From: Streptomyces sp. CB01635
GTDB lineage: Bacteria > Actinomycetota > Actinomycetes > Streptomycetales > Streptomycetaceae
Direction of reading: 5' to 3'
NCBI RefSeq assembly: GCF_002803065.1
Contig: NZ_NNBL01000015.1
Location: 62,001 to 126,000 of the forward strand
DNA length: 64,000 bases
A model generated the notes under the pieces. The model saw nothing but the letters and a program-made list of their open reading frames with translations, was not told where the DNA came from and did no database searches. Made by a program: the position numbers and the translations under genes. This document shows positions 48,151-57,127 of this stretch, one piece after another (position 1 is the stretch's first letter; each line of letters begins with the position of its first letter).

Positions 48151-48954
48151 CTACCGGCCCAGGTACTTGGGCTTCTCCTTGGCGATGAACGCCTGGACCG
48201 CGATGGCGTGGTCCTCCGACGCGCCCGCCCTCGACTGGAGTTCGTCCTCCTTGTCGAGGGACTCGTCCAGGGTGTGACCCGCCGCGAAGGCGAGGGACTC
48301 CTTCAGCGCCGCGTACGCCAGCGTCGGCCCCTCTGCCAGCGAACGCGCCAGCTTCCGCGCCTCCTCGGCCAGTTCGCCCGCGGGCACGACCCGGTTCGCG
48401 ATCCCGAGCTCGTACGCCTCCTGCGCCTTCACCGAGCGCGGGAACAGCAGCAGGTCGGCGGCGCGCCCGGGGCCCACGACGCGCGGCAGCGTCCAGGACA
48501 CCCCCGAGTCCGCGGTCAGGGCGACGCCCGCGAAGGACGTGTTGAAGGCAGCCGTGTCCGAGACGATCCGGTAGTCGGCGGCGAGCGCGAAGCCGAAACC
48601 GGCCCCCGCGGCAACACCGTTGACCGCGGCCACTACGGGCTTCGGCATCTGCGTCAGGGCCCGCAGGATCGGGTTGTAGTGCTCGCGCACGGTGTTCATC
48701 GTGCGGCCCGTGCCCGCCTCGCGGTCGGCCATCAGGGAGCCCACGTGCTCTTTGAGGTCCTGGCCCACACAGAACGCGCGGTCGCCCGCGGCGGTGAGCA
48801 GCACGGCCCGTACCGCACCGTCCGCCGCGGCTGCCTGCGCCGCGTCCCGGAAGGCGACCTTGGACTCGGTGTTCATCGCGTTCATCGCCTCGGGGCGGTT
48901 GAGCGTGATGGTCGCGAGCCCGTCGCTCACCTCGTAGAGAACGCTGTCGGCCAT
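48151..48954 (-). CDS. Enoyl-CoA hydratase/isomerase family (PaaG-like)
   Basis: A 267-residue crotonase. GDRAFCVGQDLKEH and NGVAAGAGFGFALAADYRI form the oxyanion hole; ADSGVSWTLPRVVG resembles PaaG-type isomerases, where aspartate replaces the hydratase glutamate. The ATG at 48954 has GGAGGG four bases upstream. Substrate unknown. It is convergent with tag. Confidence 0.88.
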   Translation of the reverse strand: MADSVLYEVSDGLATITLNRPEAMNAMNTESKVAFRDAAQAAAADGAVRAVLLTAAGDRAFCVGQDLKEHVGSLMADREAGTGRTMNTVREHYNPILRALTQMPKPVVAAVNGVAAGAGFGFALAADYRIVSDTAAFNTSFAGVALTADSGVSWTLPRVVGPGRAADLLLFPRSVKAQEAYELGIANRVVPAGELAEEARKLARSLAEGPTLAYAALKESLAFAAGHTLDESLDKEDELQSRAGASEDHAIAVQAFIAKEKPKYLGR

Positions 48955-49265
48955 GGAACCCTCCAACTGGTGCCGCTCGGTCGTCGTCAGTGCTCAGCAT
49001 GACGGAGATCACGGTGTGCGGCGGAGCCCGCGCATGTGACCTGCGTCAAAGAAAAAAGTCTCGGCGGAGTCGTGAAGGACGCGCAGTATCGCAGTCACAG
49101 CGCCGAATTGAGTGGTTTTGCTCAAGCGCGTTGTGCAAGCGATGCAGACCGAAGTTGGTCATCGGGTCCCGCGATGCGGGATAATGGCCAAGAAGCAATG
49201 TGTTCGATGCCGGTGACACCTGGGTTGTCGGCTGCGATGAGCTGGTTTCAGGAAGGGGAACGAGC
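48955..49265. other. Intergenic region before the DUF3117 gene
   Basis: A 311-base gap between divergent genes with a poly-A tract (GAAAAAAG, about 49051) and moderate GC. It holds the promoter candidate listed at 49155-49185. No ORF with a supported start. Confidence 0.4.
49155..49185 (+). promoter_or_regulatory. Promoter candidate of the DUF3117 gene
   Basis: TTGGTC (49155) and GATAAT (49180) are separated by 19 bases, upstream of the DUF3117 gene. GATAAT is close to the vegetative -10 consensus. Confidence 0.45.
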
Positions 49266-49433
49266 ATGGCGGCCATGAAGCCGCGGACGGGCGACGGCCC
49301 GCTCGAGGTGACCAAGGAGGGGCGGGGCATCGTCATGCGCGTTCCGCTCGAAGGCGGCGGTCGGCTTGTCGTCGAGCTGACTCCGGACGAGGCCGATGCA
49401 CTCGGCGATGCCCTCAAGAAGGTCGTCGGCTAA
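49266..49433 (+). CDS. DUF3117 small conserved protein
   Basis: A 55-residue protein (MAAMKPRTGDGPLEVTKEGRG) that matches the short actinobacterial DUF3117 family in length and sequence. Conserved from Streptomyces to Mycobacterium, function unknown. ATG at 49266 with AGGAAGGGGAA upstream. A strong terminator follows. Confidence 0.92.
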   Translation: MAAMKPRTGDGPLEVTKEGRGIVMRVPLEGGGRLVVELTPDEADALGDALKKVVG

Positions 49434-49455
49434 CGCGGAAGCGACCATACCTGTC

Positions 49456-49491
49456 GACTGCCCCGGTACCGCAAGCGGTGCCGGGGCAGTC
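49456..49491. terminator. Bidirectional terminator
   Basis: GACTGCCCCGGTACCGC pairs with GCGGTGCCGGGGCAGTC (one wobble pair) between the convergent DUF3117 and methyltransferase genes. Confidence 0.9.
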
Positions 49492-49549
49492 GTGTATCCA
49501 CAGGTCAGAGCATGTATGGAAGATCATTTACGGGGCTGGGGACGCGGCG

Positions 49550-50182
49550 TCAGCGCTTGACGGCGCAGAGCAGCCCGTCGCCGACCGGGAGTAGCGAAGG
49601 CACCAGATCCTGCGCCTCACGCACCGCCCGCAGCAGCTCCCGCATCCGCAGGACCTCCACCGGCTGGGGACCGGAATCGACCGTCCGGCCGTCGGCGAAG
49701 ACGCCTTCGAAACAGACGAGCCCGCCGGGACGCAGCAGGCGCAACGATTCAGCGAGGTAGTCGAGGCACTCGGTGCGGTCGCCGTCGCAGAAGACGAGGT
49801 CGTAGCCGCTGTCAGCGAGCCGCGGCAGCACGTCGAGGGCCCGTCCGGGGATGAAACGCGCCCGATTGCTCGCGAATCCGGCGGCGCGGAACGCCTCCCG
49901 GGCAAACTGCTGCCGCTCCGGCTCCGGATCCACCGTGGTCAGGACGCCGTCGGGCCGCATGCCGTGCAGCAGATGGATTCCGGACACCCCGGTCCCCGTG
50001 CCGATCTCGGCCACCGCCTTGGCGCCCACGGTGGCAGCGAGCATCCGCAGCGCGGCGCCCGCGCCGGGGGACACCGGGCGGGTGCCGGCCTCACGGGCCC
50101 GGTCCCGGGCCCAGCGCAGCGCGTCGTCCTCGGCGACAAAGGCGTCGGCGAACGCCCAGCTCGTCTGCCGGTTGCCGGTAAT
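49550..50182 (-). CDS. O-methyltransferase family 3, probable ATT start
   Basis: About 210 residues: SAM-binding VAEIGTGTGVSG, then VDPE and DLVFCDGDRTECLDYLAESLRLLRPGGLV, typical of family 3 O-methyltransferases. The only standard start (GTG at 50074) would cut off a conserved-looking segment beginning ITGNRQTSWAFADAF. That segment is in frame back to a TAA at 50261-50263, and the frame has no ATG, GTG or TTG there. An AGGAGAG site 5 bases before the ATT at 50182 suggests ATT as start. The gene is divergent from sigE, as in mycobacteria. Substrate unknown. Confidence 0.8.
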   Translation of the reverse strand: MTGNRQTSWAFADAFVAEDDALRWARDRAREAGTRPVSPGAGAALRMLAATVGAKAVAEIGTGTGVSGIHLLHGMRPDGVLTTVDPEPERQQFAREAFRAAGFASNRARFIPGRALDVLPRLADSGYDLVFCDGDRTECLDYLAESLRLLRPGGLVCFEGVFADGRTVDSGPQPVEVLRMRELLRAVREAQDLVPSLLPVGDGLLCAVKR

Positions 50183-50235
50183 GGCCCTCTCCTGTCCCCG
50201 TGGTTGCCTGCGCGTGACTGTATCCGTTGGTGGCG

Positions 50236-50261
50236 GGAACTCGCAGATGGGACCGGGCGTT
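50236..50261 (+). promoter_or_regulatory. ECF-type promoter of sigE (GGAAC-N18-GTT)
   Basis: GGAAC at 50236-50240 and GTT at 50259-50261 are 18 bases apart, which is the spacing and sequence of SigE-type ECF promoters. It points at the sigma factor gene, so self-activation is likely. Confidence 0.65.
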
Positions 50262-50403
50262 TAAGAGGACAGGAGAGAACGGCGTGGGAAAGAGCGCGGG
50301 GTGGCCGGTGGACCGACAGACCAAACAGCGCAGGCGAAGCGCCCGGCGTCCTCAGGCAAATCTCAGTAAAAACGCTTATCCGGAGCTAACGGGCGAGGTG
50401 GCT

Positions 50404-51177
50404 ATGGTAGGGGCTCCACTGGACACCACCAGAGCTGACAGGGGAGGTGCGGCTGCGCCTGTGGATCGGGGAGGAGTGCTGCGGCGCTTTCTCAGGTCGG
50501 CGGGTGAGCCGAAATCCGTGACCAACACCGCTGACCGTTCCAACGCCGCCCGTCCCGCGCAGACCGCGACCTTCGCAGCTGATGCGGAATCGCAGGCGTG
50601 GACTCCCCCGACCTGGGAGGAGATCGTCAGCACGCACAGCGGCCGGGTCTACCGCCTCGCCTACCGTCTGACGGGTAACCAGCACGACGCCGAGGACCTC
50701 ACACAGGAAGTCTTCGTCCGCGTCTTCCGCTCGCTGTCGACGTACACGCCCGGCACCTTCGAGGGCTGGCTGCACCGCATCACCACGAACCTCTTCCTCG
50801 ACATGGTGCGCCGCAAGCAGCGCATCCGCTTCGACGCCCTCGGGGACGACGCGGCCGAGCGCCTGCCGAGCCGCGAGCCGTCGCCGCAGCAGGTCTTCCA
50901 CGACACGCACTTCGACGCGGACGTCCAGCAGGCGCTGGACACCCTCGCGCCCGAATTCCGTGCGGCCGTCGTCCTGTGCGACATCGAAGGCCTCTCGTAC
51001 GAGGAGATCGCCGCGACCCTGGGCGTCAAGCTCGGCACGGTCCGCAGCCGGATCCACCGCGGCCGCTCGCAGCTGCGCAAGGCCCTGCAGCACCGGTCGC
51101 CCGAGGCACGCGCCGAGCGTCGCTCGCTCGCGGCCACGGGCGTTCCCGCGCTTGGAGGAGGGGGCACGACCGCGTGA
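50404..51177 (+). CDS. sigE: ECF RNA polymerase sigma factor, SigE-like
   Basis: 257 residues from the ATG at 50404 (GAGGTGG upstream). A variable N-terminus of about 75 residues precedes sigma region 2 (YRLAYRLTGNQHDAEDLTQEVFVRVFRSL) and region 4 (RAAVVLCDIEGLSYEEIAATLGVKLGTVRSRIHRGRSQLRKAL). The order methyltransferase, sigma, zinc anti-sigma, HtrA, TatB is that of mycobacterial sigE, an envelope-stress regulator; the unrelated S. coelicolor sigE of the cse operon is a different gene. A GTG at 50284 with AGGAGAG six bases upstream would add 40 residues, so two forms are possible. Confidence 0.9.
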   Translation: MVGAPLDTTRADRGGAAAPVDRGGVLRRFLRSAGEPKSVTNTADRSNAARPAQTATFAADAESQAWTPPTWEEIVSTHSGRVYRLAYRLTGNQHDAEDLTQEVFVRVFRSLSTYTPGTFEGWLHRITTNLFLDMVRRKQRIRFDALGDDAAERLPSREPSPQQVFHDTHFDADVQQALDTLAPEFRAAVVLCDIEGLSYEEIAATLGVKLGTVRSRIHRGRSQLRKALQHRSPEARAERRSLAATGVPALGGGGTTA

Positions 51178-52130
51178 GTGGATCACGTCCGGACCCCGCC
51201 GAGCGGCAGCTCTCCGAGCAGCATCTCGGAGACCGGCTCGCCGCCCTTGTCGATGGCGAGCTGGGCCATGACGCCCGCGAGCGGGGACTCGCCCATCTGG
51301 CCACCTGTCCGAAGTGCAAGGCCGAGGCCGACGCACAGCGGCGACTGAAGAGTGTCTTCGCCGAGGCGGCACCGCCGCCCCCCACAGAGAGTTTCCTGGC
51401 CCGCCTCCAGGGGCTCCCCGGGGGAGGTGACGACTCACACGGCGGCGGCACCCCGTTCGGCGGGGAAGGACTCGGCGGCAGAGGCTTCGGGAACGGAGTC
51501 TTCGGAGTAGACCCCGACCCCTTCGGCTACGCCCCGACCGGCCGCCACAACGCACTGCTCGCCAGCGCCCCCGCCGCGGAGCGCGGCTTCCGCATCCATG
51601 AGGTCGGCCGCGGTGACGCCGACCGCGCGGCCACCCGCGGGCGCCGCTTCGCGTTCGCCGCTGCCGGTGCCGTGTCGCTCGCCGCGATCGCGCTCGGCGG
51701 CGTCTCCACCGGCGTTCCCGCCGACACGGGCGGTGACGTCCGTGGCGGCGGTTCGGGCAGCAACGCGACGCCACTGCGCTCCCAGAGCGCCGGCGTCGCC
51801 ACGGCGGCCGAATCACAGCGCCGCCGGAGCATGTCGCCGATGCTCGGACAGCGGGCGGGCGGCGCGCTGAACGCACCGGTCGCCGCCACGGAGTCGGGCG
51901 CACCCCTGCTGTCCGGCATGGCCACGCAGCCGGGCGCGCAGAGCGCCGTCTACCCGCTCGCGGCCCCGCTCCTCAGCGGGACCACGACGCTGTCTCCCCT
52001 GATACGTCCCTCCACATCCGTCCCCGCATTCGAAAGCCCCGGGTCGAGCCCGGAGACCGGCCCCGGGTCCAGCCTCGCGGCGGCCCCCGCGGCGTCGCCC
52101 TCCGGCACGCCCACAGCCTCCGCCCGCTGA
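51174..52130 (+). CDS. rseA: Zinc anti-sigma factor, RseA-like
   Basis: A 318-residue protein. His41-x3-Cys45-x2-Cys48 (HLATCPKC) is the zinc anti-sigma motif; a membrane segment lies near residues 158-178. The outer part is serine/threonine/proline rich and about 135 residues long. The GTG start overlaps the sigE stop by four bases, so both are made in balance. It should hold SigE inactive until stress; HtrA downstream may help degrade it. Confidence 0.9.
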   Translation: MSGSRPDPAERQLSEQHLGDRLAALVDGELGHDARERGLAHLATCPKCKAEADAQRRLKSVFAEAAPPPPTESFLARLQGLPGGGDDSHGGGTPFGGEGLGGRGFGNGVFGVDPDPFGYAPTGRHNALLASAPAAERGFRIHEVGRGDADRAATRGRRFAFAAAGAVSLAAIALGGVSTGVPADTGGDVRGGGSGSNATPLRSQSAGVATAAESQRRRSMSPMLGQRAGGALNAPVAATESGAPLLSGMATQPGAQSAVYPLAAPLLSGTTTLSPLIRPSTSVPAFESPGSSPETGPGSSLAAAPAASPSGTPTASAR

Positions 52131-52315
52131 CCCTGCTCTCTGCTGAACCTGCCCTCTGCGCGCCGGTCCGCGAACCTGGTTGAATCCATGGTGAGCGGCC
52201 GCGCCCGCCGGGCGATCCCGGAGCGCGGCGCCGACAGGCGGTCCGACTGGGGCGATCGCCGTGTGGCTGCCCGTGGGTCGTTGCCGCGGGCCAGGTGTGG
52301 GGAGAGCGGCGGAAG

Positions 52316-54268
52316 ATGGACGAGGGGAAGCCCACAAAGGCGAAGTGGTGGAGCCGCCCCCGGCCCAACGGGGGCGCTCCGCGCGATGACGGGGACTTCG
52401 AGCTGGCCCAGCCGGCGGCGATGCCTGCGGTGGGCTCGGGGGATGCCGGGGCCGAGGCCGAGTCCCCGTCGGGAGCCGGTACCGCAGATGCGCTCGGCGG
52501 GAGCGGTGAAGCTTCGGGTGACAGGGCGTCGGTTGCGGGCACTCGTGCCGGTACTGATGAGGGTTCCGGTCACCGCGGTGCCGTTGCCGAGGTCCCGGCT
52601 GCTGAAGATCCCAGTGATCCCATTCCGGTCGCTGATGCGGTTGTGGCCGAGGGACCTGCTGGGGTGCCCGGTGAACTCGTGACGGTTGATCAGAGTGCCG
52701 TGCCGCAGGCGCGGCCACGTCCTCTGCACGCGCCGGATCCCTACGGCACACCGCCTTACGGTGAGCCCGGGCCCTGGGCGCCTGCGCCGCCGGTGCAGCA
52801 CCCGGCCGCCGCCACGCCCGCGCAGGGCACGGCCATGCCGTCCCCTGCCCACGGCACGCCCGCGCCGCCGGAGCACGGCACACCGCCGCCGTACGCGGGC
52901 GGACCGATACCCCACGCCGCCCCGTACGCCCCGCACCCTGCCGCAGCCGCTCAGCCCGGCCCGCACCCGGCGGATCACGCACCGGTACCTGTCGAACAGC
53001 AGGCGCACCACGGGGCACCGCCGCTCGCAGGAGGCCCGGAGGGGCCCGGTACGGTCCCCGGCGGACCCGGGATCAACCCGCCCCCGCCCGGAGGGCCCTG
53101 GCAGCGGTATGACCCCTGGAAAACGCCCGCGCCCGTGGACGGGCGGCGGCGGGGGACCAAGCGGGGGCGGCGGCTGCTGGTCGTCTGGACCGCCGTGGTC
53201 GCGCTCGTCGCGGGCGGGATCGGTGGCCTCGTCGGCACGTATCTGGAGCGCGACGGCTCGTCCGCCGACGTGGAACTGCCGCAGACCGACGCCGAGTCCG
53301 CGAAGCGCGACCCCGACAGCATCGCCGGAATCGCGGCCCGCGCCCTGCCGGGCGTCGTCACGATCCACGTCAGCGGTGCCGACACCCAGGGCACCGGCAC
53401 CGGTTTCGTCCTCGACGCCCAGGGCCACATCCTCACCAACAACCACGTCGTCGAACCGGCCGGCAGCAGCGGTGACATATCGGTCACCTTCAGCGGAGGC
53501 GAGACCGCCAAGGCCGAGGTGATCGGCCACGACTCCGGCTACGACCTCGCCGTCGTCAAGGTCACCGGCGTGCGCGGGCTCAAGCCCCTCGCCCTCGGCA
53601 ACTCGGAGAACGTCCAGGTCGGCGACCCCGTCGTGGCCATAGGCGCCCCCTTCGACCTGGCCAACACGGTGACCTCCGGGATCATCAGCGCCAAGGAGCG
53701 GCCCATCACGGCCGGCGGCGAGAAGGGCGACGGCAGCGACATCAGCTACGTCGACGCGCTGCAGACCGACGCACCCATAAACCCGGGCAACTCGGGTGGC
53801 CCGCTGGTCGATTCGCAGGGCCGCGTCATCGGCATCAACAGCGCCATCCGCTCCGCCGACAGCGGCTCGGACCTGGAGGGCGGTCAGTCCGGCTCGATCG
53901 GCCTCGGCTTCGCCATCCCCATCAACCAGGGCAAGCGCGTCGCCGAGGAGCTGATCAACACGGGCCGTGCGACCCACCCTGTGATCGGCGTCACGCTCGA
54001 CATGGACTACTCGGGTGACGGAGCCCGTGTCGCCACGAAGGGCAACAACGGCGGCTCGCCGGTGAATCCGGGCGGCCCCGGCGCCAAGGCCGGGATCAAG
54101 GGCGGCGACGTCGTCACCGCGGTGGACGGGGCGCCTGTCCACTCCGCCCAGGAACTCATCGTCAAGATCCGTTCTCACCGTCCCGAGGACCGCCTGGCCC
54201 TGACCGTGGAACGGGACGGCAAGGAGCGCGAGGTGACCCTCGTCCTCGGCTCCGCGGACGGCAGCTGA
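52316..54268 (+). CDS. htrA: HtrA-like trypsin/PDZ serine protease
   Basis: A 650-residue protease. The first 280 or so residues are cytoplasmic and rich in proline and alanine; a membrane segment (about 287-308) follows, then the trypsin-like domain with His in TNNHVV (about 376), Asp in YDLAVV (about 410) and Ser in NPGNSGGPL (about 493), and a C-terminal PDZ domain. It acts outside the membrane on misfolded or regulatory proteins. A longer frame from 52295 exists; ATG 52316 is preferred. Confidence 0.9.
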   Translation: MDEGKPTKAKWWSRPRPNGGAPRDDGDFELAQPAAMPAVGSGDAGAEAESPSGAGTADALGGSGEASGDRASVAGTRAGTDEGSGHRGAVAEVPAAEDPSDPIPVADAVVAEGPAGVPGELVTVDQSAVPQARPRPLHAPDPYGTPPYGEPGPWAPAPPVQHPAAATPAQGTAMPSPAHGTPAPPEHGTPPPYAGGPIPHAAPYAPHPAAAAQPGPHPADHAPVPVEQQAHHGAPPLAGGPEGPGTVPGGPGINPPPPGGPWQRYDPWKTPAPVDGRRRGTKRGRRLLVVWTAVVALVAGGIGGLVGTYLERDGSSADVELPQTDAESAKRDPDSIAGIAARALPGVVTIHVSGADTQGTGTGFVLDAQGHILTNNHVVEPAGSSGDISVTFSGGETAKAEVIGHDSGYDLAVVKVTGVRGLKPLALGNSENVQVGDPVVAIGAPFDLANTVTSGIISAKERPITAGGEKGDGSDISYVDALQTDAPINPGNSGGPLVDSQGRVIGINSAIRSADSGSDLEGGQSGSIGLGFAIPINQGKRVAEELINTGRATHPVIGVTLDMDYSGDGARVATKGNNGGSPVNPGGPGAKAGIKGGDVVTAVDGAPVHSAQELIVKIRSHRPEDRLALTVERDGKEREVTLVLGSADGS

Positions 54269-54304
54269 CGGGCGACTGGCGGCGCTCGGCAGGCGCTCCG
54301 CCAT

Positions 54305-54331
54305 GGCCCCGCCCCGACCTCCGGCGGGGCC
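54305..54331 (+). terminator. Hairpin after htrA
   Basis: GGCCCCGCC pairs with GGCGGGGCC around a 9-base loop, 36 bases after the stop codon. The remaining gap to tatB (to 54551) shows nothing else clear. Confidence 0.6.
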
Positions 54332-54551
54332 GAGCCGGGGCCAGGTCGAGGCCGATCCCGGGGCCTCGTCGGGGCCATGTCGCCTCCCTGCCGGAGCGCC
54401 GGCCGCAAGCGCTTGTGCGACGGCTGAGCCCAGACGTAGCCCAGTGGCTACCGGACGGACAGCAACGCCGGGTACCGTGGACCCGGTCCGGAACCCGGAA
54501 GACCTGCCACGGAGACCTGCTGCGGGCCTGAGGACACGCTAGGAGCGCAAG

Positions 54552-55004
54552 GTGTTCAACGACATAGGCCCACTCGAGCTGCTGACGCTCGTCGTTCTTG
54601 CTGTGCTCGTCTTCGGCCCGGACAAGCTGCCGAAGGTCATTCAGGACGTGACGCGCACGATCCGTAAGATCCGCGAGTTCTCGGACAGCGCCAAGCGGGA
54701 CATCCGTGAGGAACTGGGCCCGGAGTTCAAGGACTTCGAGTTCGAGGACCTCAACCCGAAGACGTTCCTCCGCAAGCAGCTGGACAACGACGAGCTCGGG
54801 CTGAAAGAGATCCGTAACGGCTTCGACCTGAAGAAGGAGATGGCCGAGGTCACGGAGGCCGTGCAGAGCGCGGACGAGTCCTCGTCCGGCTCCGGGGCCG
54901 CTGCCGCGTCGTCCGGTTCGGCTCCCGCCAAGATCGACATGCAGAAGAAGCCGGAGAAGCCGGCGGCGGACGACCACCCGCCGTACGACGCCGACGCGAC
55001 CTGA
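54552..55004 (+). CDS. tatB: Sec-independent translocase subunit TatB
   Basis: A 150-residue protein with the TatB N-terminus (MFNDIGPLELLTLVVLAVLVFGPDKLPKV: membrane helix, FGP hinge, amphipathic helix) and a hydrophilic C-terminus. It works with TatC in twin-arginine export of folded proteins. GTG start with AGGAG upstream. It follows htrA, as in mycobacteria. Confidence 0.95.
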   Translation: MFNDIGPLELLTLVVLAVLVFGPDKLPKVIQDVTRTIRKIREFSDSAKRDIREELGPEFKDFEFEDLNPKTFLRKQLDNDELGLKEIRNGFDLKKEMAEVTEAVQSADESSSGSGAAAASSGSAPAKIDMQKKPEKPAADDHPPYDADAT

Positions 55005-55215
55005 CGCCTGCGTAATCTGACGGCGTCGCGACTCGCCGCCCAGCGCCCCGGCGGCCCGCCCGGACGCCCCGGCGACCCGCCCCGCGTACCTGTCGGAACC
55101 CGGGGTGCCCTGCCCGGGTGTGGCATCCTGCCTTGTTGTTGCGCGGATCGGTGGCGAGGACGCCCGAGGGGGGTGGGCCGCCGCGGTCCGACTGAGCGAG
55201 GAGGCGGCCGGGTAC

Positions 55216-55884
55216 ATGGAGACGACGAGTCGGGTAGGCGCGCAGGCGCCCGCGGCGGAAGGGGCCCCCGAGGTCCTGACGGCCCGGCGCACGGTCGACG
55301 GCTACCTGCTGGCGCCCTTCCCGTGGTACGGCCTCGACGAGGCGTTCACGGGATCGCGGTGGCTGATGCAGGTCGGCACCTCGGCGGAGGGCGCCGTTGA
55401 GCACGGTGCCATCGGGCACGGCGACGAGCCCACCGTGCGGAGCGAAGGACCGGCAGGAAGAGACGCCAAGGAGCGGTTCGCGGTCGTGGTGACCGTGGCG
55501 GCCAGCCCCGTGCGGCGCAGCGCCGACGGTACGGGTGTCCTTGAGGCGACCTCGGTCTCCTCGGCGGCCTGGCTCGCGGGAGTCGGCCTGCTCAACGTCA
55601 CGTGGCCGGGGCAGATGGACCACACCCTGCGCGACGACTGGCTGGACCAGCAGACCGAGACGGCGTGGACCCTCGCGGACGACCTCGAGAGCGCGGACTG
55701 GACGACGCTGTCCCTGCCGGTGGACGGCGTCCCGATGCCGTTCCACTACCGGGAGTCGGAGTTCGGCTGGGTCCTCGCCGGGTCGACGCAGGAGGGCGTG
55801 CACCTGGGGGCGTACGGGCGCGGCATGAGCGCGTACGGCCTCGGATTCTCGATGATCAAGGACATCGGCGCCTACGAGGCGTAG
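55216..55884 (+). CDS. Conserved hypothetical protein
   Basis: About 222 residues from the ATG at 55216 (GAGGAGG 11 bases upstream). No signal peptide, membrane segment or recognised domain; tryptophan- and glycine-rich sections such as PFPWYGLDEAFTGSRW and GLGFSMIKDIGAYEA suggest a compact fold. The tatB-mrp position is all that hints at a role. A strong terminator follows. Confidence 0.7.
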   Translation: METTSRVGAQAPAAEGAPEVLTARRTVDGYLLAPFPWYGLDEAFTGSRWLMQVGTSAEGAVEHGAIGHGDEPTVRSEGPAGRDAKERFAVVVTVAASPVRRSADGTGVLEATSVSSAAWLAGVGLLNVTWPGQMDHTLRDDWLDQQTETAWTLADDLESADWTTLSLPVDGVPMPFHYRESEFGWVLAGSTQEGVHLGAYGRGMSAYGLGFSMIKDIGAYEA

Positions 55885-55897
55885 GGGCTCCGAGTAC

Positions 55898-55936
55898 GCC
55901 GATGGGGCACGGTCGCGATGACCGTGCCCCATCGGC
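55898..55936. terminator. Bidirectional terminator
   Basis: A perfect 17-base stem (GCCGATGGGGCACGGTC and complement) with a 5-base loop, ending in TT, between the convergent hypothetical and mrp genes. Confidence 0.93.
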
Positions 55937-55950
55937 TTGAGCCCAGCGGG

Positions 55951-57084
55951 TCAGAACTTGTTGCGCGGGGTGATTCCCAGCGACATGCCCGACAGGCCGC
56001 GCGCGCGGCCGCCCAGCTTGCCGGCGATGGCACGCAGGGCCGAGCCCGCGGGGGAGTCGGGGTCGGTGAGGACCACCGGCTTGCCCTCGTCGCCGCCCTC
56101 GCGCAGCCGGACGTCGATCGGGATGGAGCCGAGCACCGGGACGTTCGCCCCGGTCGTCCGCGTGAGGCCCTCGGCGACGCGCTCGCCGCCGCCCGTGCCG
56201 AACACGTCGACCATCTCGCCGCAGTGCGGGCACGGCAGCCCCGCCATGTTCTCGACGACGCCGACGATCTTCTGGTGGGTCTGGACCGCGATGGAGCCGG
56301 CGCGCTCGGCGACCTCGGCCGCCGCCTGCTGGGGCGTCGTGACGACGAGGATCTCCGCGTTCGGGACGAGCTGCGCGACGGAGATCGCGATGTCGCCCGT
56401 GCCCGGCGGCAGGTCGAGGAGCAGGACGTCCAGGTCGCCCCAGAAGACGTCGGCGAGGAACTGCTGGAGTGCGCGGTGCAGCATCGGGCCGCGCCACACG
56501 ACCGGCGCGTTGCCCGGCGTGAACATGCCGATCGAGATGACCTTCACGCCGTTCGCCGACGGCGGCATGATCATGTTCTCGACCTGGGTGGGACGGCCCT
56601 CGGCGCCCAGCATGCGCGGCACGCTGTGGCCGTAGATGTCGGCGTCCACGACGCCGACCTTCAGGCCGTCGGCGGCCATCGCGGCCGCGAGGTTCACCGT
56701 CACCGAGGACTTGCCGACGCCGCCCTTGCCGGACGCCACCGCGTACACACGGGTCAGCGAGCCGGGCTTGGCGAAGGGCACCTCACGCTCGGCCGTGCCG
56801 CCGCGCAGCGCGGTGGCGAGCTCCTTTCGCTGCTCGTCGCCCATCACGTCCAGCGTGACGTCGACGCGCGTGACGCCCTCGACGGCCGCGACCGCGTCGG
56901 TCACGTTCTTCGTGATGGTCTCGCGCATGGGACAGCCGGAGACAGTGAGGTACACGGTGACCGCGACCGCGCCATCCGCGTCGATCTCCACAGATTTGAC
57001 CATCCCCAGCTCGGTGATGGGTCGCTGGATCTCGGGGTCGTTCACCGTCGCCAGTGCTTCACGCACCGCGTCTTCCGTAGCCAT
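55951..57084 (-). CDS. mrp: Mrp/ApbC iron-sulfur cluster carrier ATPase
   Basis: A 377-residue P-loop ATPase. An N-terminal DUF59/MIP18 domain (1-95) with GCPM precedes the deviant Walker A GKGGVGKSSV, the D-rich Walker B region (LLLDLPPGTGD) and the CPHC cysteine pair near residue 288 that binds a cluster. It delivers Fe-S clusters to apoproteins. The ATG has a TACTAT box 6 bases upstream and no ribosome binding site, so it may be leaderless. Confidence 0.95.
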   Translation of the reverse strand: MATEDAVREALATVNDPEIQRPITELGMVKSVEIDADGAVAVTVYLTVSGCPMRETITKNVTDAVAAVEGVTRVDVTLDVMGDEQRKELATALRGGTAEREVPFAKPGSLTRVYAVASGKGGVGKSSVTVNLAAAMAADGLKVGVVDADIYGHSVPRMLGAEGRPTQVENMIMPPSANGVKVISIGMFTPGNAPVVWRGPMLHRALQQFLADVFWGDLDVLLLDLPPGTGDIAISVAQLVPNAEILVVTTPQQAAAEVAERAGSIAVQTHQKIVGVVENMAGLPCPHCGEMVDVFGTGGGERVAEGLTRTTGANVPVLGSIPIDVRLREGGDEGKPVVLTDPDSPAGSALRAIAGKLGGRARGLSGMSLGITPRNKF

Positions 57085-57127
57085 ACGCCGATAGTACGGC
57101 GCGGTAACCCTTGTCCGGAAAGCCCTG

